DNA of 64,000 nt from positions 372,001 through 436,000 of the forward strand of contig NZ_SWCI01000001.1 in assembly GCF_005116715.1 (NCBI RefSeq), written 5' to 3'. Positions 55,194 through 64,000 of this stretch are shown here, one piece after another. The position numbers and the translations under genes were made by a program. Position 1 is the first letter of the stretch; each line of letters opens with the position of its first letter. The notes beneath the pieces were generated by a model, which was not told the DNA's origin, made no database searches, and worked only from the letters and a program-made list of their open reading frames with translations. Source of the stretch: Ferrimonas sediminicola. Lineage in GTDB: Bacteria > Pseudomonadota > Gammaproteobacteria > Enterobacterales > Shewanellaceae.

Positions 55194-55565
55194 CCCTTCA
55201 CCGGCAGGCCACCATGAGGTGGCCTGCCTGCTCCCTACGACTAAAGTGTCATTTATTCCGGGTGGGATCGTCCTTGTAGATCCGCTTGCATTAAACCGGG
55301 ATAAATTATGCTTTTCTAACTAAAGTAATGCTTTAACCAGTTGATTAACATCCATAAGGCTTCAGTGGTCTGAGGCCGCCTTCCCCTGCACGGCTCCCCC
55401 TGGTGTGCCGATTGCCGCGCCCATTTTCAGGGACGCGGTTCCCTGTCAAACCCCCTGATTGAGAAGTGGATCTCGTTCATGGTAACTAGCTACTTGATGC
55501 CGGTCACAGTGGCGGGTGCCGGGCCGGCGTCGGGGATTGTGTGTATTCGAGTCAGGAGAGGTGGA
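55194..55565. other. Intergenic region before the chemoreceptor gene
   Basis: 372 bp without a gene. A loose sigma-28-like arrangement, TAAAGTAA-N11-GTTGATTA, lies at 55321-55347 (6 of 8 and 5 of 8), which would fit a motility gene. No terminator is seen after the symporter gene. Confidence 0.35.
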
Positions 55566-57242
55566 ATGAATCGATTTGGACTGAGGGGCAAGATGCTGTT
55601 TCTTGCCTTTGTGCCCCTGGTGTTGACCCTGGTGGTGGTGTTTTCAGGGGCCCTCTATTTTAAGAGCCAGACCCTGGAGCAGCAGGTGGGCACCTTTACC
55701 CGGGACCTGCGGGCACAGAAGATGAAGCAGGTGCGGGATGCGGTCACCATCGCCTTGGCGTCGGTACGAAACCAGGTGCAGGCTCAGCCCGGCAAGCCCC
55801 CCATTCAGGTGGTGGAGGAGACCTTGGGCGGGGTGAGCTTTGGGGACGGCGGCTACTTCTTTGTCTACAACATGGAGGGTACGGTTCAGTTTCACGGCCT
55901 CAAGCCCCAGACCAAGGGGGAGAACCAGCTGCACCTGAAGGATCCCAATGGCACCGCCTTTATCGCCGAGCTGGTGAAGGCGGCCAATTCTGGCGGCGGT
56001 ACCGCGTCCTACTTCTATCAGAAGCCCGGTTCAGCGGGGTTGGTGGAGAAGATCAGCTATGTCCTGCCTCTGTCCGAGTATGGCTGGTTCCTGGGAACTG
56101 GCGTCTATGTGGATGAGATCGACGCGGCGGTGACCGACTTCAAGGGGAACGCCCGGATCATGGCGGACAGGGAGAGCCTGACCACCGGCCTGTTGGCCTT
56201 GACGATCCTGGTGCTGGCCCTGGTGGCCATCCTCTACGTGTCGAGACGCACCGTGGCACCGGTCAATGCCATGCTTCTCAACCTGCGGGAGATCGCCCAG
56301 GGCGAGGGGGATCTGACCAAGCGGCTGGAGGTCAAGGGGCAGGATGAGATCGCCCTGCTGGCCGAAGCGTTCAACCAGTTCACCTCCAGGTTGCAGCAGA
56401 CCATCCGCGAAGTGGCCGAGGCCACCGAACAGGTGGGGATGGCGGTGGACAACATCAACGATCAGACCGCCACCATCAGCCGTCAGCTGGCGACCCACAA
56501 CGACGAAACCGAACAGGTGGTGACCGCGGTGACCGAGATGAGCACCGCCGCCGCCCAGATTGCCGGCAACGCCAACCAGGTAGCGGACGCCACCCAGTCC
56601 GCCGCCGATGACGCCGGCACCGCCCAGACCAAGCTGGGGCACTCGGTGACCTCCATCAACGCCCTGGTGGGCGAGGTGGACCTGGCGGCCCGGCACATCG
56701 ACCGCCTCAACGAGCAATCCACCAAGATCCACAGCGTCCTCGGGGTGATCGGCGACATCGCCGATCAGACCAACCTGCTGGCGCTCAACGCCGCCATCGA
56801 GGCGGCCCGGGCCGGCGATCAGGGCCGGGGCTTCGCCGTGGTGGCGGACGAGGTGCGGGGTCTGGCCAGCCGCACCCAGACCAGTACCCTGGAGATCAAG
56901 GAGATGCTCGATGAGCTGCATCAGTCGGTCTCCAGGGCGGTGGAGACCATGGGCAACAGCCAGCAGAATTGTGAGACCACGGTGAGTGCCTCTTCCGAGA
57001 TCACCACCAGCCTCAATGCGGTCTCCGGTGCGGTGAACGAGATCAACGACATGACCAGCCAGATCGCCACCGCCGCCACCGAGCAGAGCTCGGTGACCGA
57101 GGAGATCAACCGCAACATGGTGGCCATTCGCGACATCGTCGGCGAACTGGTGCACGCCAGCGAGCAATCGTCCCGGGTGTCGGAGCAATTGGGGCTGTCC
57201 GGCCACCGGCTGCGCCAGTTAGTGGGCCAGTTCAAGATCTGA
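55566..57242 (+). CDS. Methyl-accepting chemotaxis protein with single-Cache sensor
   Basis: 558 residues. TM1 (~9-28), a periplasmic single-Cache (sCache_2) domain (~35-195, [42 protein letters not shown]), TM2 (~203-223), HAMP (to ~275) and the signalling hairpin. The tip is highly conserved ([19 protein letters not shown] from 400, then [15 protein letters not shown]). The sCache type usually binds small organic acids. ATG 55566 has AGGAGAGG close upstream; the in-frame extension to 55479 is unsupported. A clear terminator follows. Confidence 0.95.
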   Translation: MNRFGLRGKMLFLAFVPLVLTLVVVFSGALYFKSQTLEQQVGTFTRDLRAQKMKQVRDAVTIALASVRNQVQAQPGKPPIQVVEETLGGVSFGDGGYFFVYNMEGTVQFHGLKPQTKGENQLHLKDPNGTAFIAELVKAANSGGGTASYFYQKPGSAGLVEKISYVLPLSEYGWFLGTGVYVDEIDAAVTDFKGNARIMADRESLTTGLLALTILVLALVAILYVSRRTVAPVNAMLLNLREIAQGEGDLTKRLEVKGQDEIALLAEAFNQFTSRLQQTIREVAEATEQVGMAVDNINDQTATISRQLATHNDETEQVVTAVTEMSTAAAQIAGNANQVADATQSAADDAGTAQTKLGHSVTSINALVGEVDLAARHIDRLNEQSTKIHSVLGVIGDIADQTNLLALNAAIEAARAGDQGRGFAVVADEVRGLASRTQTSTLEIKEMLDELHQSVSRAVETMGNSQQNCETTVSASSEITTSLNAVSGAVNEINDMTSQIATAATEQSSVTEEINRNMVAIRDIVGELVHASEQSSRVSEQLGLSGHRLRQLVGQFKI

Positions 57243-57263
57243 CCCCGGCGGCCAGGCATAGAA

Positions 57264-57290
57264 AAGAGGACCCTGAGGTCCTCTTTCTTC
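57264..57290. terminator. Bidirectional terminator between chemoreceptor and accC
   Basis: Stem AAAGAGGACC/GGTCCTCTTT, CTGA loop, T-rich right side; A-rich left side for accC. Confidence 0.85.
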
Positions 57291-57307
57291 CTGGCCGAGC
57301 GTCTTCC

Positions 57308-58654
<1,347 letters not shown>

Positions 58655-58664
58655 AGTGACTTCC

Positions 58665-59126
58665 TTACTCGATGATGAACAGCGGCTCGTCAAACTCAAT
58701 GGAGTCGCCATTTTCCACCAGGATCTGCTTAACCACACCAGCCTTGTCGGCTTCGATCTGGTTCATCATCTTCATCGCTTCGATGATGCACAGGGTGTCG
58801 CCCACGGCGACGGTGTCACCCACCTCGACAAACGGCTTGGCGGCAGGGCTGGGGGAGCGGTAGAAGGTGCCGACCATGGGGGATTTCACCTGATGACCGG
58901 ACAGGGCCGGGGCGGCTTCGGCGGCGGGTGCCGCGGCGGGGGCGGCAGCCGCGGCTACCGGAGCCGGTGCCATCATATGGGGCTCGGCCACGGTGTAGGA
59001 GGCGGCCATGGGCGCATTGCCGGTGCGGCTGATGCGTACGGACTCTTCCCCTTCGGCAATCTCCAGCTCGGCGATGCCAGATTCCTGTACCAGTTCGATC
59101 AGTTTCTTGATTTTGCGAATATCCAT
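58665..59126 (-). CDS. accB: Biotin carboxyl carrier protein
   Basis: 153 residues. An N-terminal helix pair, then an Ala/Pro-rich linker (52-74), then the biotinyl domain with the biotin site EAMKM (Lys119) and the thumb-containing [13 protein letters not shown]. It carries carboxybiotin from AccC to the carboxyltransferase. It is 14 nt downstream of aroQ. Confidence 0.97.
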   Translation of the reverse strand: MDIRKIKKLIELVQESGIAELEIAEGEESVRISRTGNAPMAASYTVAEPHMMAPAPVAAAAAPAAAPAAEAAPALSGHQVKSPMVGTFYRSPSPAAKPFVEVGDTVAVGDTLCIIEAMKMMNQIEADKAGVVKQILVENGDSIEFDEPLFIIE

Positions 59127-59140
59127 AGTGGTTCTCTTAT

Positions 59141-59602
59141 TCAGCTGCGCTCGTACTCGTCCGCACGATTCAAGTAATTAACCGCACTTTGCAGTGCAAA
59201 TTGGTATCCGTCCGCGCCCAGACCACAGATCACTCCTACGGCCACATCGGAAAAGTAGGAGTGGTGCCTGAAAGGCTCCCGGGCGTGGACATTCGACAGA
59301 TGTACTTCGATAAAGGGGGTGGAAACCGACAGGATGGCGTCCCGCAGGGCCACACTGGTGTGGGTAAAAGCGGCCGGGTTGATGATGATGAAATCCACCT
59401 CGGCGGCGTGGATGGCATCGATCAGTTCGGCTTCCGCATTACTCTGGATATGACTCAGGCTAACTTGATGATCTTCGGCAACTTTGGTCAGACCAGTGAC
59501 GATCTCATCCAGGGTTGTGCTGCCGTAGTGGCCCGGTTCACGCCGTCCCAGCATGTTCAGGTTCGGGCCATTGACTAGCAAGATCCGCTTTTGCTTCGAC
59601 AT
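59141..59602 (-). CDS. aroQ: Type II 3-dehydroquinate dehydratase
   Basis: 153 residues, the normal type II size. It dehydrates 3-dehydroquinate in the shikimate pathway. Active-site blocks: [21 protein letters not shown] (catalytic Tyr26), [16 protein letters not shown] and [20 protein letters not shown] 59602 is preferred to 59632 because it gives the family N-terminus. First gene of the operon with accB and accC, as in several gammaproteobacteria. Confidence 0.97.
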   Translation of the reverse strand: MSKQKRILLVNGPNLNMLGRREPGHYGSTTLDEIVTGLTKVAEDHQVSLSHIQSNAEAELIDAIHAAEVDFIIINPAAFTHTSVALRDAILSVSTPFIEVHLSNVHAREPFRHHSYFSDVAVGVICGLGADGYQFALQSAVNYLNRADEYERS

Positions 59603-59701
59603 TTTGCGCCTATCCTCTGCGAAATTGGGCATAAAATCGGTGTAAATCGTTAGGCACCGAAAAATGCGTCAGTTTCACACCCTTGAGTTTCAGTGACTGC
59701 C

Positions 59702-59707
59702 ATTATA
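59702..59707 (-). promoter_or_regulatory. aroQ-accBC -10 element
   Basis: Minus-strand consensus TATAAT 95 bp before the aroQ ATG. The expected -35 (GCTGCC) is poor, which suits an activated promoter. Confidence 0.65.
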
Positions 59708-59734
59708 ACTACATCAACGAAAATGGCAGCATTT

Positions 59735-59751
59735 TACTGGTCTAATCACGT
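59735..59751. promoter_or_regulatory. FadR-like site at the aroQ-accBC promoter
   Basis: TACTGGTCTAATCACGT matches about 11 of 16 positions of the FadR consensus, with the left arm ACTGGTC intact. It is centred near -48 relative to the predicted start, a place from which FadR activates fabA in E. coli. Confidence 0.35.
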
Positions 59752-59844
59752 GAGTTGCCCACAGTGTTAATAGCGGCGGTGAGCCCGTACGAATGAAGCG
59801 GTATCTCCCGCCAAGGGGACAAAAAGGTTGAACGGCGGTTGGGT

Positions 59845-60264
59845 TTAATCCTTTGGAGGGGAGCGCCTCAGTTGTTTGCGCTGACTTTGACGACTTTTGC
59901 CGTCCAGGCGTCGTCGGACGCTGGCCTTAGTGGGCTTGGTGGCGTGGCGGGCCTTGGGGCGAAAGGCGGCTTTTTTCAGCAAGGTTTCCAGGCGATCCAG
60001 GGCATCCTGGCGGTTCATCTCCTGGCTGCGAAACTGCTGCGCCTTGATGAGGATCTTCCCCCCTGGGGTGATATTGGGGTGGGAGAGCCGATCCAGTCCC
60101 TCCTTGTAGTGCTGGGGCAAGGTCGGGGAGTTGCGGTAGTCGAAGACCAGCTGGATGGCGGTGGAGACCTTGTTGACGTTCTGTCCACCGGGTCCCGAAG
60201 CACGGATCGCCTGAAACTCCAGTTCGGAGGCGGGGATGGTCAGTCGGTTGGATAGGGTCAGCAT
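59845..60264 (-). CDS. arfB: Alternative ribosome-rescue factor ArfB
   Basis: 139 residues. The peptidyl-tRNA hydrolase loop GPGGQNVNK has GGQ at 26-28, as in E. coli ArfB (YaeJ). The C-terminal basic tail (RPKARHATKPTKASVRRRL, KSRQSQRKQLRR) enters the empty mRNA channel of stalled ribosomes. It frees nascent chains from non-stop complexes. Isolated single gene. Confidence 0.95.
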   Translation of the reverse strand: MLTLSNRLTIPASELEFQAIRASGPGGQNVNKVSTAIQLVFDYRNSPTLPQHYKEGLDRLSHPNITPGGKILIKAQQFRSQEMNRQDALDRLETLLKKAAFRPKARHATKPTKASVRRRLDGKSRQSQRKQLRRSPPKD

Positions 60265-60342
60265 GGGTCATCACCGGAGAAAACCGTCATTATACCAACC
60301 CTGGGCGGTGATGTAAGGCGGCCCGGGGGCCGCCATGGGGAA

Positions 60343-60762
60343 TCATTCGCTGAGCAGCTTGGCGACGGCGCCCTGGCCCAGATAGGCTTGATGGGCAACG
60401 GTCTGTCCGTTGCGCTGAATGTCAAATTTTGGATTGTGGGCAAACGCCTTGGCCCGGTTCAGAGCCATCGGCAGATCGGCATTCAGTCGATAGCTGGAGC
60501 TGCCGTCGACTTCAAACACCACATAAATGGGAGCGGACACCACCATCTCGTGATGCTCGGGGTGAACACGGTAGGGGTTGGCATATCTCAGGGTCACCAC
60601 CTGCTTACCCTGTTCCAGGTTCAGGGTGGCGTCAAAGGCGGATACCGGGTTGCCGTTGACATTGGTGGCGTAGAAGCCCTTAGGCAGGTGCAGGCTGCTG
60701 GCGGAGGCGGCGGCGGTCAGCAGCAGGGTGGTAGCCAGGGTGGCCAGAGAGCGTAAGCGCAT
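60343..60762 (-). CDS. DUF2057 (YccT-like) secreted protein
   Basis: 139 residues with a signal peptide (cleavage after ASA). The DUF2057 pattern is seen in LHLPKGFYATNVNGNPV, LEQGKQVVTLRYANPY and APIYVVFEVDG. The protein is shorter than E. coli YccT (~220), lacking the C-terminal third. The family is periplasmic; YccT has been linked to curli control, which cannot be assumed here. AGGAG lies upstream of the ATG. Confidence 0.85.
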   Translation of the reverse strand: MRLRSLATLATTLLLTAAASASSLHLPKGFYATNVNGNPVSAFDATLNLEQGKQVVTLRYANPYRVHPEHHEMVVSAPIYVVFEVDGSSSYRLNADLPMALNRAKAFAHNPKFDIQRNGQTVAHQAYLGQGAVAKLLSE

Positions 60763-61158
60763 ACAGATACTCCTTCCTTCATTACTGCGCGGGTGGCACC
60801 CCTTGACAGCCGGGGCACTCCGGATCGCATTACCGGTGGCTCTCCTGCCGGACCGGAAGCGGACCTTGTGATTTTAGTGTGGGCCCGAAATGCGACATGG
60901 ATCACGTTTTACCATTTTGTTATCGAAAAGTGAACTCTTGCGCGACTTCGGTGGGATCGTTGGCTAGAGCGCCAGAGTATCGTCCTGACAAAGGTGGCAG
61001 GGGTGGGGTGATCTGTGGTGATGTGGGCCCTGAGCGGTTAGGCAGGGGCCCCGTCATTGGTGAAAAAGCGACATCACTCCGAATATTAACAACTGACGAG
61101 GGATGGTGAGCACTCAGCAGGCCGGGCACAGGGCTTGGTGCCGAGGGGGCGAGCCAGC
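60763..61158. other. Intergenic region before the DUF2057 gene
   Basis: 396 bp between two minus-strand genes, with no gene supported. It contains a CRP-like site (60891-60906) and GC-rich hairpins; otherwise nothing recognised. Confidence 0.5.
60891..60906. promoter_or_regulatory. CRP-like site upstream of the DUF2057 gene
   Basis: TGCGA-CATGGA-TCACG, 8 of 10 consensus positions, ~130 bp before the start codon. Confidence 0.35.
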
Positions 61159-61593
61159 CTAGAACACCAGCCCGGGCACCCGCAGTTCACACAGTTTGTC
61201 GTTCTCGGGATCCTCCGAGCCGAAGAACTTGGCGGAATAACGGCCATTGGCGTCGCTCACGGTCAGGGCCTCCCGAGTACCGCGATCCAGTTTGATCATC
61301 TGGCAGTGGATACCACCATCCCGTTGACTGACACAGGCTTTGACCACCAGCCGCAGCGGACAGTGGTTGAAGTAGGTCACCTGCAGCGCCCGATCGCCGG
61401 GTTCAGACCAAACGGCGAGCTCCTTCAGGCAGTCGCGCTCCAGATCGTAATAACAGCCAAAGCTGTCGGTGGAGACTCGGGTCGCATCGGTGAGAGGTTC
61501 GATATAGAAGGAGCCGGTATTGCTGCAGCCGCCGATCAACAACGGCAGGGCCAGCAGGGTGTGGCGGGCAAAGTTCAGGGCTGAGTGGGTCAT
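61159..61593 (-). CDS. Lipoprotein of unknown function
   Basis: 144 residues. Signal peptide with lipobox IGGC (LLALPLLIGGCSN), so it is lipid-anchored. The mature part has six further Cys (FGCYYDLERDC, NHCPLRL, KACVSQRDGGIHC, KLCEL), suggesting disulfides. No family recognised. The C-terminus is beta-rich. It is divergent from the patatin-like gene with a 201-bp gap. Confidence 0.78.
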   Translation of the reverse strand: MTHSALNFARHTLLALPLLIGGCSNTGSFYIEPLTDATRVSTDSFGCYYDLERDCLKELAVWSEPGDRALQVTYFNHCPLRLVVKACVSQRDGGIHCQMIKLDRGTREALTVSDANGRYSAKFFGSEDPENDKLCELRVPGLVF

Positions 61594-61794
61594 TGGCTTG
61601 GATCTCGTTGCCGGTTTCGCTGAAGATAAATAACCACTTTCTCCCCATCTCGGGGTTGATGGGGGTCAAACTCCGGGCAGATTGTCTCGCGACGATCCGG
61701 CGCCGCGCCCCCGGCGGTTCAGGGGGCGAGCGTTCTCAACGGCAGGCAATTCTGTTATTTTCTTCGCCCACCGGTGAGAGGACAGGGGCTTTCA

Positions 61795-62838
61795 GTGACA
61801 CCACTTCGTATTCTCGCCGGGCCCGAAGCCCGGCGACAACTGGCAGAGCATGGCTGGCAGCCAGTGCTGTTCGATCGCTTTATCGCCGCGTCCGGCGGCC
61901 CCAAGTGGCTGCCCATGGCGGCCCTGGATCGGACCCTGATGACCCGCTGGATCCCTGCGGGCCAAAGGATGCGGCTGCTGGGTACCTCCTCCGGCGGATG
62001 GCGCTGCGCCGCCCTGTGTCACCCTGAGGCGGCCGAGGCACACCGGCGCCTGCAACATGCCTATATCGACCAGCGTTACGAGCGGCGTCCCGGTGAACAG
62101 GAGGTGCGTCACAACTGTGTCGGCATCATGCGGGCCCTGGTCGGCGAGTCGGGCTTCGGGGCGCTGCTCAGCCGGCCCGATCGGGTGCTCAACCTGATCG
62201 CCTGCCGCTGGAAGGGGCAAAGGGTCCGGCGCCCGGTCGCCCAGGCGCTGAGCCTCGCCCTGACCGCGACTCTCAACCTGGCCAGTCGCCGCCTGATTCA
62301 GGCCCAGTGGGAGCGCTGGCTCTTCTCCGCCGACCATGGCGGCTTTTCCGAGGCCGGGGAGTTGTCCACCCACCATGCCGAGCTCGGCCCGGACAACCTG
62401 GAGGCCGTGTTGCTGGCCACCGGCAGCATCCCCCTGCTCTCCCCCGGGGAGCTGGACATCCCTGGAGCCCGGTCGGGGCGCTACATGGATGGCGGCATCA
62501 CCGATTACCACCTGGACCTGCCGGTGCTGCGCCAGGGGGGGCTGGTTCTCTATCCCCATTTCCACCCCTATGCCCTGCCGGGCTGGTTTGACAAACCCCT
62601 CAAGGGGCGGCGAGCCGGGGCCAACTTCGACCGGGTGGTGATGCTGGTCCCCTCCGACGACTTCGTGGCTTCTCTGCCGGGGGCGAAGATCCCCGATCGG
62701 GATGATTTCAAGGTGCTGGCGAACGATGAGCGCATCGAACGTTGGCAGGCGGTGGTCGAGGCCGGGGAGCAACTGGCCCACGCCTTTACCGCCATGGTGA
62801 GCGGTGAGGTGCCGTTGCCGATAGAGCCTATCGATTAG
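61795..62838 (+). CDS. Patatin-like phospholipase family protein (cytoplasmic type)
   Basis: 347 residues from GTG 61795, with AGGACAGGGG upstream; GTG 61774 is a less likely start. It has a patatin-like frame with a modified oxyanion loop ASGGPKW, nucleophile elbow GTSSGGW and catalytic DGGITDYH. No signal peptide or TM helix is present. The motifs predict an acyl hydrolase; family members of this GGPKW type are common in gammaproteobacteria and not characterised. It differs from the PlpD-like protein at the other end of the window in lacking the barrel. Confidence 0.8.
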   Translation: MTPLRILAGPEARRQLAEHGWQPVLFDRFIAASGGPKWLPMAALDRTLMTRWIPAGQRMRLLGTSSGGWRCAALCHPEAAEAHRRLQHAYIDQRYERRPGEQEVRHNCVGIMRALVGESGFGALLSRPDRVLNLIACRWKGQRVRRPVAQALSLALTATLNLASRRLIQAQWERWLFSADHGGFSEAGELSTHHAELGPDNLEAVLLATGSIPLLSPGELDIPGARSGRYMDGGITDYHLDLPVLRQGGLVLYPHFHPYALPGWFDKPLKGRRAGANFDRVVMLVPSDDFVASLPGAKIPDRDDFKVLANDERIERWQAVVEAGEQLAHAFTAMVSGEVPLPIEPID

Positions 62839-62866
62839 GGTGTTCGCGTTAATTGGCTTTAATTGT

Positions 62867-62887
62867 AAATGACATCCATTATCATTT
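62867..62887. promoter_or_regulatory. Fur box upstream of the DUF2061 gene
   Basis: The minus-strand reading matches AAATGATAATGATTATCATTT at 18 of 21 positions, with outer arms AAATGA/TCATTT perfect. It is 27 bp before ATG 62914, so iron-loaded Fur would block transcription. Confidence 0.72.
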
Positions 62888-62913
62888 GCCGGGGTCGATA
62901 CGGAGACACCCCC

Positions 62914-63114
62914 ATGTTGAAGACACTCAGTTTTGCCGTAATGCATTTTTCCATCGCGTTGCTGCTGGTGTACCTGCTGACCGGCAGTTGGGCCATTGGC
63001 GGCGCGGTGGCGGTGATTGAGCCTCTGGTCAACACCGTGGCCTTCTACTTCCATGACAAGGTGTGGCAGCGGCTGGAGCAGCGCCGGCAACGGGGCGCCC
63101 CCCTGGCGGCCTGA
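62914..63114 (+). CDS. DUF2061 small membrane protein
   Basis: 66 residues. MLKTLSFAVMHFSIALLLVY begins the first of two TM helices, followed by LTGSWAIGGAVAVIEPLVNTVAFYFHDKVW, the DUF2061 signature. The C-terminus is basic. ATG 62914 has GGAG upstream; the earlier in-frame start lies across the Fur box and is rejected. The function is unknown. Fur control suggests a role in iron limitation or metal stress. Confidence 0.88.
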   Translation: MLKTLSFAVMHFSIALLLVYLLTGSWAIGGAVAVIEPLVNTVAFYFHDKVWQRLEQRRQRGAPLAA

Positions 63115-63238
63115 CCATAAATGAAACCCTGATCACGGAATCTGGGTCTAAACTAGTGGAAAGCCCAAAGATTCAGAGTTAACTACAACATCGATAAACC
63201 GTCGCTGAGTCGGGCAACATCTTCGGCTGGGAGGGTGT

Positions 63239-63820
63239 ATGCACAGAATGACTGTCGCCCTGCTGCCCATCGACAGCCCGGTGCTGCCGCAGGGGCGCAA
63301 AGAGCTTCGCATGGTTACCCCGGGGCAACACCGGGTGGTGGCCGAGCATTATCACAAAGGGTTGCCCCTGGTGGTCTGTGTCCAACGGGAAGGCGATCTG
63401 CTGCCCTGTTACCCCATCGCCTCTGTCGTCGAGATCATCGATTTCCATCAGTTGGAGGATGGCTGTCTGAGTCTGGTGGTCGAGGGGCGCCGCAAGTTCA
63501 AGGTGTTCGATGCCTGGGCCGAGCCCGATGGGGTGTGGATGGGGCAGGGGCTGGCGATGAACAACTGGCCCTCTCTGCCGATGCCCGCCAGGTTTGAGTT
63601 GCTGGGGGAAGCCTTGGAGCGCCTGTTTGAAGTCCGTCCCGAGCTGGGGCAGCTGTACGGAGAGTGCAATCTTCAGGATGCCTGCTGGGTCGGTCAGCGA
63701 TGGTTGGAGATTCTGCCCTTGGTGGAGCAGGACACCCAGGAGTTGCTGCGCTCCCCTGACTGCACCCGGACCCTGAGATTCATCCTCTCCCTGATTGTTG
63801 AGCCGGAAAGCCTGGCTTAG
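63239..63820 (+). CDS. LON N-terminal-domain protein (LON substrate-binding family)
   Basis: 193 residues made only of a LON substrate-binding domain, with no ATPase or protease part. Typical stretches are VALLPIDSPVLPQGRKELRMV, VASVVEIIDFHQLEDG-type sequence and LSLVVEGRRKFKVFDAWAE, then a helical C-terminal half. Such stand-alone domains are widespread; their role is unknown. GGAGGG is very close to ATG 63239; ATG 63248 is the alternative. Confidence 0.88.
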   Translation: MHRMTVALLPIDSPVLPQGRKELRMVTPGQHRVVAEHYHKGLPLVVCVQREGDLLPCYPIASVVEIIDFHQLEDGCLSLVVEGRRKFKVFDAWAEPDGVWMGQGLAMNNWPSLPMPARFELLGEALERLFEVRPELGQLYGECNLQDACWVGQRWLEILPLVEQDTQELLRSPDCTRTLRFILSLIVEPESLA

Positions 63821-64000
63821 GAGATCTGGGCAGGACGCCCTCTCCCCTCCCAACCTTTACAAACTCTTACGACACTTTGCCGCCACTGTTCTGTCAGAGT
63901 GTACAGGGTGTGCCCTGGGTGGTCGCCCTGGTGAATCAATCGGCGACATTCCATAAACCGGTATAGAGAGGGGGCGCGTTGAAGCTGAGGTGGAGTTATA
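63821..64000 (+). other. Window end: probable promoter region of the next gene
   Basis: No complete gene. A CpxR-like direct repeat lies at 63856-63870. A TTG at 63979 preceded by AGAGGGGG opens a frame reading MKLRWSY to the window edge and may start the next gene; too little is visible to judge. Confidence 0.3.
63856..63870. promoter_or_regulatory. CpxR-like box
   Basis: TTTAC-AAACT-CTTAC, the reverse complement of GTAAA-N5-GTAAA at 9 of 10 positions. The controlled gene would lie beyond the window. Confidence 0.35.

Noticed and set aside
55479-55565. 29-residue N-terminal extension of the chemoreceptor
   Set aside because: ATG 55566 has an excellent ribosome site and starts directly before TM1.

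Overview
The window is about 64 kb of high-GC, densely packed gammaproteobacterial chromosome. It carries a rsd/hemE pair, aroQ-accB-accC, purH-purD, sdaC-sdaA, a csdA-csdE/tcdA neighbourhood, an SO_0444-type metal exporter behind a ZntR regulator, DUF2960, and an outer-membrane cytochrome of the OmcA/MtrC/UndA type. That mix points to the Alteromonadales, near Shewanella and most like Ferrimonas. The assignment is inference from gene content and GC. No rRNA, tRNA, CRISPR array, prophage, transposase or integrase was recognised, so this looks like core chromosome with a few lineage-specific insertions.

Layout. 1-4.8 kb: tail of an EAL protein, a patatin/beta-barrel autotransporter, a sugar phosphatase and a DUF4382 lipoprotein. 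5-12.5 kb: acnB, rsd, hemE, the pseudouridine catabolic pair psuK-psuG and a uracil-DNA-glycosylase-like protein; a likely unannotated small RNA lies between rsd and hemE. 12.5-21 kb: a GGDEF/EAL protein, a short-chain dehydrogenase, a YgiQ radical SAM protein, and phasin plus PHA synthase. 21-25.8 kb: a long non-coding leader, an eleven-haem UndA-like surface cytochrome and a ToxR/CadC-like membrane regulator. 25.8-32 kb: CvfB-like/DUF2960, cytochrome b561 with YceI, a nonsense-interrupted small ORF, a 52-residue membrane protein, purD and purH. 32-38 kb: zntR with a Cu/Zn exporter carrying a Cys-Cys tandem repeat, a long AT-rich gap, and two porins. 38-45.7 kb: tcdA, a putative outer-membrane protein, csdE-csdA, a penicillin-acylase-family lipoprotein, and a thioredoxin-permease pair. 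45.7-55 kb: YjjX, TauE/SafE, sdaC-sdaA, a GAF-GGDEF-EAL protein and a DAACS symporter. 55-64 kb: a chemoreceptor, aroQ-accB-accC, arfB, small envelope proteins, a patatin-like protein, a Fur-boxed DUF2061 protein and a LON-substrate-binding protein.

Functional threads. Extracellular electron transfer is represented by the 5+6 haem cytochrome, with cytochrome b561/YceI nearby in the envelope. Metal handling appears twice, as two ArsP-type permeases that meet cysteine chemistry in different ways: one has Cys-Cys repeats within its own chain, the other sits beside a small CxxC thioredoxin. Serine is taken up and deaminated by sdaC-sdaA under a good CRP-like site. c-di-GMP turnover (three genes) and chemotaxis give a motile, surface-associated picture. 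Malonyl-CoA synthesis (accBC) carries a FadR-like site at an activating position.

The features most worth following up are the candidate sRNA at 8344-8430, the 878-bp region before the cytochrome, the tandem-repeat metal loop, the structured purH leader, and the amber-interrupted ORF at 28283-28591.
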